NCBI GenBank assembly: GCA_900314995.1
Contig: OMXK01000015.1
Coordinates: 42,677-106,676 of the forward strand
Source: an uncultured Prevotella sp.
GTDB lineage: Bacteria > Bacteroidota > Bacteroidia > Bacteroidales > Bacteroidaceae
Direction of reading: 5' to 3'
DNA length: 64,000 nucleotides
Shown piece after piece: positions 24,909 through 35,239 of the stretch (position 1 is the stretch's first letter; each line of letters begins with the position of its first letter). The notes under the pieces were generated by a model. It was not told where the DNA came from and made no database searches. It worked only from the letters and a program-made list of their open reading frames with translations. The position numbers were made by a program, and so were the translations under genes.

Positions 24909-26114
24909 ATGATGAAATTCAGGACCATAACCATATTATTCTTAATGATAACTGCCATCGGCTGTATGGCACAGCGACGCCAGTTGCAGGAAGCCCGTCT
25001 GATTCTGAAAGGGGACAAGGACTACGACAAAGCCGAAACGATGATGCTTAATCTGCTGAATGATTCCACGCATCTGGAATATCGGGATAATCCTCGTATC
25101 TATGATATGTGGCTGCAGTCGGTAGAAAAACAATACAGCCAGCTTAATGAAATGATGTATAAGAAGCAGGAGGTTGATACTGTCCAACTGTTCGACCTGA
25201 CACATCGGCTTTTCATGATAGGCGAACGCCTTGATTCCATTGATATGCGGCCCGACAAGAAAGGCCGTGTGTCGCCGGAGTATCGTAAGGATAATGCCTC
25301 GCGACTGATCGGATACCGTCCGAATCTGTTTTTCGGCGGAACCTATCATCTGCGTAAGGGTGATTACCCCAGGGCCTACGACTTCTTTGAGCGATATATC
25401 GACTGTACCCGTCAGCCTCTGTTTTCGGACTATGATCTGATGAACAATGACGCTCGTATAGGGGAGGCGGCCTATTGGGCAGCATATACCGGCTATCTCA
25501 TGAATGATCCGGTCCTTACGCTGCGGTATGCGAAAATAGCCCGTAAGGATTCTGCCAAGTTGGAGAACCTCCTCCAGATTACGGCGGAGGCATGGTCGAA
25601 GCTGAAAGACGACTCCTCGTATGTGGCTTCGCTTTGGGACGGTTTCTGCCATTTCCCGAAATCGGCCTATTTCTTTCCACGCCTCCTGGACAGCTATAAT
25701 TCCAAAGGCAACCACGAAAAGGTGCTTGGGATTGTGGATGACGCATTGAAAGCCGACTCCGTCAGCCAGTTGTTCCTGCTGGCTAAAAGTACAATCCTGC
25801 TGAATCTGGGCCGTTATGACCAGAGCCTTGAGTGTAGCAAGAAACTGATAGAACTGTATCCAGATATGGCCGATGCATACTTCAACGCAGGGTCGGCTTG
25901 TCTGAACATCGCCTTGCAAATGGACTCCCGTAACCACAGGAAACAGATACGGAAGATGTATCAGAAAGCGCTTCCTTATATGGAGACTTATCGCAAACTG
26001 GCCCCAGGGGAAACAAAGAAGTGGGGTGATGCACTTTATCGCATTTATTTCAACTTAAACATGGGAAAACAGTTTGATGAGATCGATAAAATCTTAAAGA
26101 AACAAAAAAGTTAA
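24909..26114 (+). CDS. Exported tetratricopeptide-repeat protein
   Basis: A 401-residue protein with an N-terminal signal peptide (hydrophobic residues 6-18, MAQ cleavage region) followed by helical TPR-like repeats, clearest in LRKGDYPRAYDFFERYID and in LLNLGRYDQSLECSKKLIELYPDMADAYFNAGSA near the end. No catalytic motif is seen. It resembles the many periplasmic or outer-membrane-associated TPR proteins of Bacteroidetes that act as scaffolds; the partner is unknown. It has its own promoter. Confidence 0.8.
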   Translation: MMKFRTITILFLMITAIGCMAQRRQLQEARLILKGDKDYDKAETMMLNLLNDSTHLEYRDNPRIYDMWLQSVEKQYSQLNEMMYKKQEVDTVQLFDLTHRLFMIGERLDSIDMRPDKKGRVSPEYRKDNASRLIGYRPNLFFGGTYHLRKGDYPRAYDFFERYIDCTRQPLFSDYDLMNNDARIGEAAYWAAYTGYLMNDPVLTLRYAKIARKDSAKLENLLQITAEAWSKLKDDSSYVASLWDGFCHFPKSAYFFPRLLDSYNSKGNHEKVLGIVDDALKADSVSQLFLLAKSTILLNLGRYDQSLECSKKLIELYPDMADAYFNAGSACLNIALQMDSRNHRKQIRKMYQKALPYMETYRKLAPGETKKWGDALYRIYFNLNMGKQFDEIDKILKKQKS

Positions 26115-26201
26115 GGCTTATTGCTACAAGTTTGCCAATTTATTCCTAACTTTGTAGATTATAAATAATAATATCGATCTAAAACGAATAAACAAGGAAT
26201 T

Positions 26202-27947
26202 ATGGCAGACAATGCACAACTCATTGCTCAGTGCGAGGCACGGGCTAAGGAATGGCTTTCTCCGGCCTTTGACGAGGAGACACGTAAAGAAGTACAGACA
26301 ATGCTCGACGCAGAGGACAAGACTGCGCTCATCGATGCCTTCTATCAGAATCTTGAATTTGGAACAGGTGGTCTGCGCGGCATCATGGGTGCCGGTACGA
26401 ACCGCATGAACAAGTACATCGTGGGTATGGCTACCCAGGGTTTCGCCAACTATATCCTGAAGGCATTCCCAGGCAAGCAGTGCTCAGTAGTAGTAGGTCA
26501 CGACTGCCGTAACAACGGCCGCATGTTCGCTGAGACCGTTGCCGACATCTTCTCTGCAAATGGTATCAAGGTTTATCTCTTTGAGAGTCTTCGCCCGACT
26601 CCTGAGATTTCGTTCGCTATCCGTCAGCTTGGTTGCCAGGCCGGTGTGAATGTGACAGCTTCTCATAATCCCCGTGAGTACAATGGCTACAAGGCTTATT
26701 GGGATGACGGTGCTCAGGTGCTGGCTCCACACGATGTGGGTATCATCGACGAGGTGAACAAGGTGAAGATTGAGGACGTGAAGTTCGAGCCTAACTACGA
26801 CCTCATCGAGATCATCGGTGGTGAGATGGACTGGGACTACCTGCAGGCCGTCAAGGAAGCTATGGTGGATCAGGATGTCATCCTGCGCCAGAAAGACCTC
26901 AATATCGTCTATTCTCCGATGCACGGTACGGGTCGTGTCATCATCCCCGAGGCACTGCGCTCATGGGGCTTCCAGAATATCCACGTCGTTCGCGAGCAGA
27001 TGACCATCGACGGCGACTTCCCCACAGTGGTAAGCCCGAACCCCGAGAACGCCGAGGCTATGACGCTGGGCATGAAACTCGGAACGAAGCTGAATGCCGA
27101 CCTCGTGATTGCATCCGACCCCGACGCCGACCGTCTGGCTATCGTATGCCGCAACGCTAAGGGTGAGTGGGAGATCCTGAATGGTAACCAGACTTGTATG
27201 ATGTTCTGCTGGTATATCATCGCCAACAAGAAGAAGCTTGGTCAGTTGAAGGGCAACGAGTTCCTTGTGAAGACCATCGTGACCACAGAGGAGATTGCCG
27301 AGATTGCCAAGAAGAACAATGTGGAACTGCGCGACTGCTATACAGGCTTCAAGTGGATTGCCAACGAGATTCGTATCTCCGAGGGCAAGCAGAAGTACAT
27401 CGGCGGTGGTGAGGAGTCATTCGGCTTCCTGCCGTTTGATAAGGTTCGTGACAAGGACTCTCCTGCATCTATCTGCCTGATCTGTGAGATCGCTGCTTGG
27501 GCTAAGGACAATGGCATGACCCTCTACGACCTGCTGATGAACATCTACGCTGAGTACGGCTTCTCGAAGGAGATGACCATCAACGTGGTGAAGCCCGGCA
27601 AGAGCGGTGCCGATGAGATCAAGCAGATGATGGTAGACTTCCGCAACAACCCGCCGAAGGAGCTGGGTGGTGCGAAGGTATGCCTCTGGAAGGACTACCA
27701 GACGCTGGAGGCTACGAAGGCCGACGGCTCTAAGGAGAAGATCAACATGCCGACCACCTCTAACGTGCTCCAGTGGTTCTGCGAGGACGGCACGAAGGTC
27801 TCCGTACGTCCCTCAGGCACAGAGCCTAAGATCAAGTTCTATTGCGAGGTGAAGGATCCCAGCTTCAAGTGTGCAGGCTGCTACGAGCGCTGCACAAAGG
27901 GAGCAGAAGAGAAGATCGAGGCTATCAAGAAGAGCCTGAATCTCTAA
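26202..27947 (+). CDS. Phosphohexomutase (phosphoglucomutase/phosphomannomutase)
   Basis: Alpha-D-phosphohexomutase of 581 residues interconverting hexose 1- and 6-phosphates, feeding glycogen and cell-envelope sugar synthesis. The catalytic phosphoserine loop is TASHNPREYNGYK, the metal-binding loop DPDADRLAIV, the sugar-binding loop GGEESFGF, and the phosphate-binding loop RPSGTEPKIKFYCE. The length and the GTGGLRGIMGAGTNRMN opening match the large PGM2-like bacterial group. It stands alone with TAACTTTG upstream at about 26149 and a strong terminator downstream. Confidence 0.92.
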   Translation: MADNAQLIAQCEARAKEWLSPAFDEETRKEVQTMLDAEDKTALIDAFYQNLEFGTGGLRGIMGAGTNRMNKYIVGMATQGFANYILKAFPGKQCSVVVGHDCRNNGRMFAETVADIFSANGIKVYLFESLRPTPEISFAIRQLGCQAGVNVTASHNPREYNGYKAYWDDGAQVLAPHDVGIIDEVNKVKIEDVKFEPNYDLIEIIGGEMDWDYLQAVKEAMVDQDVILRQKDLNIVYSPMHGTGRVIIPEALRSWGFQNIHVVREQMTIDGDFPTVVSPNPENAEAMTLGMKLGTKLNADLVIASDPDADRLAIVCRNAKGEWEILNGNQTCMMFCWYIIANKKKLGQLKGNEFLVKTIVTTEEIAEIAKKNNVELRDCYTGFKWIANEIRISEGKQKYIGGGEESFGFLPFDKVRDKDSPASICLICEIAAWAKDNGMTLYDLLMNIYAEYGFSKEMTINVVKPGKSGADEIKQMMVDFRNNPPKELGGAKVCLWKDYQTLEATKADGSKEKINMPTTSNVLQWFCEDGTKVSVRPSGTEPKIKFYCEVKDPSFKCAGCYERCTKGAEEKIEAIKKSLNL

Positions 27948-27971
27948 TCTCCTGTTCAGGTTTTTGTTAAT

Positions 27972-28002
27972 GATAAGCCCCGCCACTCGGCGGGGCTTTA
28001 TC
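27972..28002 (+). terminator. Terminator of the phosphohexomutase gene
   Basis: Stem GATAAGCCCCGCC/GGCGGGGCTTTATC with loop ACTC, about 13 bp and GC-rich. The T content after the stem is modest. Confidence 0.8.
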
Positions 28003-28012
28003 GTCTTATAAA

Positions 28013-28047
28013 AAGAGCCCTTCCGATGATTCATTGGAAGGGCTCTT
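28013..28047 (-). terminator. Terminator of the Dcu transporter gene
   Basis: Perfect 12-bp stem AAGAGCCCTTCC/GGAAGGGCTCTT, followed on the minus strand by a T run. It lies just downstream of the convergent minus-strand gene. Confidence 0.8.
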
Positions 28048-28059
28048 GTCTGGTTCGTA

Positions 28060-29508
28060 TTAATAGATGATGCTAGAGAGCATATAGGCAACCAGCGTGG
28101 ATACAATCACGGAGATAAGTCCTGGCATCATGAACGAGTGGTTCAGCAGGTATTTACCAATCACCGTTGTGCCCGAGCGGTCGAAGTTCACGGTAGCGAT
28201 ATCCGAAGGATAGTTAGGGATAAAGAAGTAACCGTAGACGGATGGCAGAACACCGAGGAGCACAGGGCCGGAGATGCCCAGCGAGTAGGCGAGGGGCAGC
28301 ATTGCTACGACAACAGCACCCTGAGAATTGATCAATACCGATACCAAGAAAAATACCAGTGCGATAGACCAAGGATACTCCTTGACGATGCCGGCAAGCA
28401 TACCCTGCATCTCAGACATATAGTTCGAGAAATAAGTGTCTGCCAGCCATGCGATACCGTAGATAGCTACGACGGCAACCATACCAGACTGCCATACAGG
28501 ACCAGCGACAGCTTTCTTGGGGGCTGCCTTGCAGAAGATGATCATCAGCGCAGCAGCCGAAATCATCACAATCTGAATCACAAGATTCATGGCCAGAGGC
28601 TTGCTGAACCACTCGGTCATACCATTAACGTGAACTTTAGCCTTTACCAACTGGTCGGCAGTCAGAGTCATGCTCTCGTCGAGTACCAGTCCTTGGCTGC
28701 CTTTAACGGCACGAAGCGTTTCGTAGGAAGGCAGGGCATTCTGGAAGATAGCGAAGAATACGATGACTGCGAGGGCACCGAGGAAGATGAAGACGGCATT
28801 CTTTGCAGACTGTGGAATCTCCTTGTCAAGTGTGGTTGCACCACCTCCATAGATATATTCACGCTGGGCTGGATCCTGAAGCTTCTTCTGGAACTGCGGA
28901 TCCTTGTCAAGGTCGAGACCACGATGATAGGATGCAGCAGCTGCTGCCATCAGACCACAGACACAGGCAGGGATGGAAACCATCAGCACACCGGGAATGG
29001 TAATGTCGAAGTGGTTGGCATTCGAGATGGATACGAAGGCCACAACGGCAGCAGCGATAGGCGAACAGGTGATACCTACCTGAGAAGCGACTGATGCTAC
29101 GCCACAAGGACGTTCTGGACGAATGCCCTTCTTCAAGGCGATGTCGCAGATAATCGGCATCAGCGTATAAACCACGTGACCTGTTCCTACCAGAACGGTG
29201 AGGAAGAAAGTGGTCAGCGGGGCAAGGAATGTAATACGATCTGGGTGTTTGCGGAGCATTCTCTCTGCAATCTGGATGAGCCAGTCCATACCACCTGAAG
29301 CCTGCATGATACCAGCACAGGTGACAGCTGCAATGATGATGTAGATAACATCAGTTGGAGGCGTGCCTGGTTTGAGCCCGAATCCGAATACAAGAATAGC
29401 AAGACCGATACCGGAAATTGCTCCAAGGGCAAGGCTGCCATAGCGAGAACCTACCCACAACGCTCCGAGTACAATACAGAGCTGAAGAACCATTGTGAAT
29501 GTAATCAT
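28060..29508 (-). CDS. Anaerobic C4-dicarboxylate transporter (DcuA/DcuB family)
   Basis: Inner-membrane antiporter of 482 residues with about ten to twelve hydrophobic helices, exchanging fumarate, malate, aspartate or succinate in anaerobic metabolism. Typical Dcu features are MQASGGMDWLIQIAERMLRK, GTGHVVYTLMPIICDIA, the RPERPCGVASVASQVGI segment and the ending YPSDIATVNFDRSGTT. It fits the fumarate respiration and succinate export of Prevotella. DcuA and DcuB are not separated here. The AT-rich upstream gap 29509-29687 divides it from the divergent ileS. Confidence 0.92.
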   Translation of the reverse strand: MITFTMVLQLCIVLGALWVGSRYGSLALGAISGIGLAILVFGFGLKPGTPPTDVIYIIIAAVTCAGIMQASGGMDWLIQIAERMLRKHPDRITFLAPLTTFFLTVLVGTGHVVYTLMPIICDIALKKGIRPERPCGVASVASQVGITCSPIAAAVVAFVSISNANHFDITIPGVLMVSIPACVCGLMAAAAASYHRGLDLDKDPQFQKKLQDPAQREYIYGGGATTLDKEIPQSAKNAVFIFLGALAVIVFFAIFQNALPSYETLRAVKGSQGLVLDESMTLTADQLVKAKVHVNGMTEWFSKPLAMNLVIQIVMISAAALMIIFCKAAPKKAVAGPVWQSGMVAVVAIYGIAWLADTYFSNYMSEMQGMLAGIVKEYPWSIALVFFLVSVLINSQGAVVVAMLPLAYSLGISGPVLLGVLPSVYGYFFIPNYPSDIATVNFDRSGTTVIGKYLLNHSFMMPGLISVIVSTLVAYMLSSIIY

Positions 29509-29687
29509 AAAGAAATGTAAGTTTTTAAGTTATTTGCATAATTTGGCTGCAAATTTAAGCAATTAATTTGGAAATCCATACTTTTTTAGCAGAAATATTA
29601 AAAATATTTATTTCCTTTTGTCAGATAGAATATTTTTAGTACCTTTGCACGCTATAAAATAATATGATAGAAAATTAGGTAATAAAT

Positions 29688-32600
29688 ATGGCTAAGAAGT
29701 TTGCCGAACATAACGGCTTGAACCTAACCCAGGTGAACAATGATATCCTGGAGATGTGGCGGGCGAAGAATGTCTTCTGGCGCTCTGTCGACGAGCGTGA
29801 AGGATGCCCGCAGTTTGTGTTCTTCGAGGGTCCTCCCTCTGCTAACGGTCACCCAGGCATCCACCATGTGCTGGCTCGTACCATCAAGGATACCTTCAAT
29901 CGCTATAAGACGATGAAGGGCTATCAGGTGAAGCGTAAGGCAGGATGGGATACCCACGGACTGCCTGTAGAACTGGGCGTTGAGAAGGAATTGGGCATTA
30001 CCAAGGCTGATATCGACAATAAGGACTCGGAGAAATACATCTCTACAGAGGATTATAACAAGAAGTGCCGTGAGAATGTGATGATGTTCACACAGGAATG
30101 GCGTGACCTGACGGAAAAGATGGGCTACTTCGTAGACCTCGACAATCCGTACATCACTTACGACAATAAGTATATAGAGACGCTGTGGTGGTTGCTCCAG
30201 CAGTTCTATAAGAAAGGCTTGCTCTACAAGGGCTACACCATCCAGCCGTATTCACCGGCAGCAGGTACTGGTCTGAGTTCTCATGAGTTGAACCAGCCAG
30301 GTTGTTATCGCGATGTGAAGGATACGACCGTTACTGCTCTGTTCAAGGCGCTTAATCCTAAGGAAGAGTGGACGAAGTGGGGTACACCTTACTTCGTAGC
30401 ATGGACTACCACACCGTGGACCCTGCCTTCAAACACTGCACTCTGTGTAGGTCCGAAGATCGACTATGTGGTGAGAAGATCACCATCATTCTGGCAGAGA
30501 GCCGTCTGAATGCCTATCTGGCTCCAGAGGGCAACATCACCGATGGCGATGAGATGCCTGAATATAATAAAGGTGAGAAGTTCGTACCTTACCGTATCGT
30601 TGGCCACTATACTGGCGAGGAGTTGGTTGGTATGAAATACCAGCAGTTGATGCCTTGGGTAAAGCCTACGGCAAAGCTTGATCAGAATGCTGCCGACTAT
30701 GTAAAGGCTTATGCAGAGGCTCATCCTGAGAAGGTGTTTACCGGTGAGAACGGTAAGGATCAGTTCGTCGAGATGGAGAGCGAGGCTTTCCGAGTGATCC
30801 CCGGTGATTATGTGACCACTGAGGATGGTGCCGGTATCGTACATATTGCGCCAACTTTCGGTGCCGACGATGCCAAGGTGGCTAAGGATGCCCACATCCC
30901 GAGTCTCTTCCTTATTAATAAAAAAGGTGAAACACGTCCGATGGTCGATCTGCAGGGTAAGTACTACGTGATCGACGAACTCGACAATAATTTCATTGCG
31001 AAGTGTGTAGATAAGGCTGGTTATGGTCACCATGCCGGTGACTATGTGAAGAACGCCTATGCACCAGAGTTCAACAAGGATGGCAAGTATGACGAACAGG
31101 CCGCTTCAAAGGCTGAAGACCTGAACATCGTAATCTGTATGGAGATGAAGCAGGAGGGTACGGCGCTCAAGATTGAGAAGCATGTTCACAACTATCCGCA
31201 TTGTTGGCGTACCGACAAGCCCGTGCTCTACTATCCGCTCGACTCTTGGTTTATCCGCTCTACAGCGAAGAAAGACCGTATGGTCGAGTTGAACAAGACC
31301 ATCAACTGGCAGCCCGAATCGACAGGTACAGGCCGTTTCGGCAACTGGCTTGAGAATCTGAACGACTGGAACCTCTCTCGTTCACGTTTCTGGGGAACAC
31401 CGCTTCCCATCTGGCGCGACGAGGATGGCAAGGAGATCTGCATCGGCTCAGTAGAGGAACTCTATAACGAGATAGAGAAGGCTGTCAGGGCTGGCTTTAT
31501 GACTTCTAACCCGTTGAAGGACAAAGGCTTCGTGCCTGGCGATATGTCGAAGGAGAACTACGACAAGATCGACCTTCACCGTCCATACGTCGACAATATC
31601 GTGCTCGTCTCTGAGAGTGGTAAACCCATGAAGCGCGAGAGCGACCTGATCGACGTTTGGTTCGATTCTGGTTCCATGCCTTACGCTCAGGTTCACTATC
31701 CCTTCGAGAATAAGGACCTGATCGATAAGGGTATCGCTTTCCCATGCGACTTCATCAACGAGGGAGTAGACCAGACCCGTGGTTGGTTCTTCACCCTGCA
31801 TGCCATTGCTACGATGATCTTCGACTCGGTAGCCTTCAAGAATGTGATTTCTTCAGGTCTGGTGCTCGATGCCAAGGGCAACAAGATGTCGAAGCACGTG
31901 GGTAACGTGGTGAATCCGTTTGATATGATCGAGAAGTTCGGTTCAGATGCCGTCCGTCTCTATATGATGACCAACTCTGAGCCTTGGGATAACCTGAAGT
32001 TCGATCCAGAGGGTGTAGATGAGGTTCGCCGTAAGTTCTTTGGCACCTTATATAATACCTATAGCTTCTTCGCACTCTATGCCAATGTTGACGGCTTCGA
32101 CCCTGCAGCAGAGCAGGTGGCATTCGACAAGCGTCCGGAGATTGACCACTGGATCCTCTCTTGTCTGAATACCCTTGTCAAGGGTGTAGAGGCAGAGCTT
32201 GACGGTTATGATCCTACACGTGCTGGCCGTCTGATCGATGCTTTCGTGAACGATGACCTCTCTAACTGGTATGTTCGCTTGAACCGCAAACGTTTCTGGG
32301 GTAAGGAGATGAGCGAGGACAAGCTCTCGGCTTATCAGACACTCTATACCTGTTTGATGACAGTCGCTAAACTGTTGGCTCCGTTTGCACCCTTCTATGC
32401 TGATCAGCTGTATAAGGATCTTGGTGGTGAACTCGATTCTGTCCACCTCGATAAGTTCCCTGTTGCTGACGAGGATCTGATTGATAAGGATCTTGAGGCC
32501 CGCATGCAGATGGCACAGAAGATTACCTCTATGGTTCTTGCCCTGCGCCGTAAGGTTAACATCAAGGTTCGTCAGCCGCTGCAGGCCATTATGATTCCTG

Positions 32601-33220
32601 CCATTGACGAGACACAGAAGAAGCACATCGAGGCTGTGAAGGACCTGATCATGAACGAGGTGAATGTGAAGGAACTGCGTTTTGTGGAGGGTGCTGGTGT
32701 GCTGGTTAAGAAGGTGAAGTGCAACTTCCGTACGATGGGTAAGAAGTTCGGTAAGCTCATGAAGAGTGTGGCTGCCGCAATGGATGCCTTGAGTCAGGAG
32801 CAGATTGCCGAACTCGAGCAGAATGGCACAATCGCCATTACTGTCGAAGGTCAGGATATTACCGTTGAGGCCGTAGATGTCGATATCATCAGCGAGGATA
32901 TCCCTGGTTGGCTGGTAGCCAACGAAGGTAACCTTACCGTCGCACTTGAGGTGGAGCTGACTGAGGAGTTGAAGAATGAGGGAATGGCACGTGAGCTGAT
33001 CAACCGCATCCAGAACATCCGCAAGGAGAGCGGCCTTGAGATTACCGATCGCATCAACGTTGAGATTACGCCTAACGACGATGTGAAGAAGGCTGTCGAC
33101 AGCTTCGCCGACTATATCAAGACGCAGGTTCTGGCTGATGCTATTGCACTGCAATCGAATGATGGTCAGGAAGTTGACTTCGATGACTTTAAGTTAAACA
33201 TTAAGGTGACTAAGAACTAA
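29688..33220 (+). pseudogene. ileS: Isoleucyl-tRNA synthetase with an internal frameshifting deletion
   Basis: Charges tRNA-Ile. The class I signature GHPGIHH is in the first part and KMSKH in the second, and the two parts together give nearly a full-length enzyme. The first frame reads to PKIDYVV (about 30470), then turns into nonsense. The second resumes in another frame at GEKITIILAES (30470 on) and continues to 33220. Relatives have about nine more residues here, so some 26-29 bases seem lost at a repeated TGGTG, inside the CP1 editing domain. As IleRS is essential, either this is an assembly or sequencing error or another ileS exists. Confidence 0.85.
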
Positions 33221-33249
33221 TAATAATAACTCAACTAAACATCTTTTTT

Positions 33250-33633
33250 ATGGAAGAGAAGACACGTTACACTGATGAGGAACTGGAAGAGTTCCGCCAG
33301 ATTATCAATGAGAAGTTGGCTTTGGCTAAGCGTGATTATGATCAGATGATGCGCGTTCTGACAAATCAAGACAGCAATGATGTGGACGATACATCACCCA
33401 CTTATAAGGCATTGGAAGAGGGTAGTGCCACACAGTCTAAGGAAGAATTGATCACGATGGCAGCTCGCCAGCAGAAGTTTATACAGGGTCTGAAAGCTGC
33501 ACTGGTTCGTATAGAAAACAAGACTTACGGTATCGATCGCATTACTGGTAAACTGATACCGAAGGAGCGTTTGCGTGCCGTACCTCATGCAACCCTGAGT
33601 GTGGAGTCAAAGATGAATCAGAATAAGAAGTGA
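33250..33633 (+). CDS. DksA/TraR-family protein lacking zinc-finger cysteines
   Basis: A 127-residue protein with an N-terminal coiled coil and a C-terminal remnant of the DksA C4 zinc finger (YGIDRITGKLIPKERLRAVPHATLS). DksA-type proteins enter the secondary channel of RNA polymerase and modulate initiation with ppGpp. Here there is no cysteine anywhere in the chain; the position usually reading YGxC has Asp. It would therefore be a zinc-free form. It sits 29 bases after ileS and its stop overlaps the GTG start of lspA. Confidence 0.82.
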   Translation: MEEKTRYTDEELEEFRQIINEKLALAKRDYDQMMRVLTNQDSNDVDDTSPTYKALEEGSATQSKEELITMAARQQKFIQGLKAALVRIENKTYGIDRITGKLIPKERLRAVPHATLSVESKMNQNKK

Positions 33634-34292
33634 TAGCATCTCTGAAACCATATATCACCAAAGGAAGACTGGCGACACTGATAGTGATCGCCATTCTCCT
33701 TATTGACCAGGCTATCAAGATTTGGGTAAAGACCTCCCTGATGCTTCATGAGAGCATTCATGTGACAGACTGGTTTTACATCACGTTTATTGAGAACATG
33801 GGAATGGCATTCGGCATGCAGTTGGGCAGCAAGATCGTGCTGTCGCTGTTCCGTATTGTGGCCATTTCTGCCCTTACCTATTATATATGGCTTGAAGTAA
33901 GGCGGAAGTCCAGGACTGGATACATCGTCTGTCTTGCGATGGTGTTGGCAGGTGCCCTGGGAAATCTCATTGACTGTCTGTTCTACGGCATGGTCTTTTG
34001 TGAGTCTTCACCTTTCTATGTGTCTTATTTCGTACCCTTTGGTACGGGATATGCTCCTCTCTTGATGGGTAAGGTTGTAGATATGTTCTACTTCCCGCTG
34101 ATCGAAACGGAGTGGCCTTTGTGGATGCCGTTCGTAGGTGGTGAGCATTTCGTATTCTTCAGTCCGGTATTCAATTTCGCTGATGCCAGCATTAGTGTGA
34201 GTGTTGTGCTGCTTCTTCTGTTTTATCGCAAGGAGATCAGCCGTATATCATTGAGTAGTGCTGCAGAGCATAAGGAGGAGGAACAGTCATGA
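33630..34292 (+). CDS. lspA: Lipoprotein signal peptidase (signal peptidase II)
   Basis: Membrane aspartyl protease that removes signal peptides from prolipoproteins. It has 220 residues, four membrane helices and the catalytic aspartates in GNLIDCLFYG (Asp115) and FNFADASIS (Asp185). It is longer than E. coli LspA because of a periplasmic insert of about 35 residues between the two Asp motifs, as is common in Bacteroidetes. The start is GTG at 33630, overlapping the DksA-like stop. The next gene, a lipoprotein, overlaps it by four bases, so substrate and enzyme are made from one operon. Confidence 0.93.
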   Translation: MIASLKPYITKGRLATLIVIAILLIDQAIKIWVKTSLMLHESIHVTDWFYITFIENMGMAFGMQLGSKIVLSLFRIVAISALTYYIWLEVRRKSRTGYIVCLAMVLAGALGNLIDCLFYGMVFCESSPFYVSYFVPFGTGYAPLLMGKVVDMFYFPLIETEWPLWMPFVGGEHFVFFSPVFNFADASISVSVVLLLLFYRKEISRISLSSAAEHKEEEQS

Positions 34293-35236
34293 GGCAGCGG
34301 ACGAATCATCTGGTAACATTATTGCTGGCGGTGGCGCTGATGCTGTTTTCTGCTTGTAAGCCTCAGGTGCCGTCACAATATATCCAGCCTTCGGACATGG
34401 AGGATTTGCTGTACGACTATTATGTGTCACAGGGTCTTTCCGTTGATGTCAATCCCACTGTGAGCGGTGAATATACCCGCCAGTACAACGTTAATCTTGT
34501 CTTGAAGAAATACAATGTTACCCAAGCCGACTTTGATTCGTCCTTAGTTTATTATTACAACCATATTGAAGACCTGTATAAAATATATGAGAATGTCCAG
34601 AATCGTCTGAGTGAGACCGCACTGGAGCTTGGTGCATCCAGCACCGAAGTGATGCGCTATACCACCCAGTCGCTCACTGGAGATACGGCAGAGGTATGGC
34701 AGGGGAGGCGTCATTTCGTGCTCTTGCCGCAACCTCCGTTCAATATCTTCCAATTCACTCAAAAAGCGGATACCTCTTATCATAAAGGCGACAGTTACCT
34801 GATGACTTTCGACAATACATTCCTGGTTCAGAGTGGTTCCAGGAATGCGACATTGTTCCTGTCTGTCAGATACGATAACGACAGTATTATTAGTCAGAAC
34901 ATATCGATCTCACCGTCTGGAAATACGACTTTACGTATTCCGGCATGCGACCTGAAAGCAAAGGAGATAAAAGGATTTGTCTATATGGCCAGACGTCAGG
35001 GACAGGACAATGCGAACGATATGTGCCTGCTCTTTCTGAATAATGTTCAGTTGGTGAGGTTCCATCATAAGCGTGCAGCAGCTCCTGCCGCTTCACCGGC
35101 TGCTGCTGGCGATTCCATCAAGGCAGACACCACACGGACTGATACGGTACGGCGTCCAGTCCATAGGTTAGGAGAAAGACCTGTGGCTGTGAAACAAGAG
35201 GATAATAAACCAATCATTAAACCAATAACTAAATAA
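34289..35236 (+). CDS. DUF4296 lipoprotein
   Basis: A 315-residue protein with a lipoprotein signal peptide (LFSAC, lipidated Cys23) and the DUF4296 domain over about residues 28-120 (YIQPSDMEDLLYDYYVSQGLS). A middle beta-rich domain follows, and the tail is Ala/Pro/Thr-rich and low in complexity (about 262-315). The family is confined to Bacteroidetes and is often next to lspA; its role is unknown. Its ATG overlaps the lspA stop. Confidence 0.85.
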   Translation: MRQRTNHLVTLLLAVALMLFSACKPQVPSQYIQPSDMEDLLYDYYVSQGLSVDVNPTVSGEYTRQYNVNLVLKKYNVTQADFDSSLVYYYNHIEDLYKIYENVQNRLSETALELGASSTEVMRYTTQSLTGDTAEVWQGRRHFVLLPQPPFNIFQFTQKADTSYHKGDSYLMTFDNTFLVQSGSRNATLFLSVRYDNDSIISQNISISPSGNTTLRIPACDLKAKEIKGFVYMARRQGQDNANDMCLLFLNNVQLVRFHHKRAAAPAASPAAAGDSIKADTTRTDTVRRPVHRLGERPVAVKQEDNKPIIKPITK

Positions 35237-35239
35237 CAA

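Noticed and set aside
28138-29094. 318-codon plus-strand frame opposite the Dcu transporter
   Set aside because: It is long but antisense to a clear membrane transporter, rich in His/Asp/Arg as expected from the reverse of hydrophobic codons; no family likeness.
30460-30490. Programmed ribosomal frameshift in ileS
   Set aside because: No slippery heptamer or downstream structure is seen, and conserved residues are missing, so the break is a deletion and not recoding.
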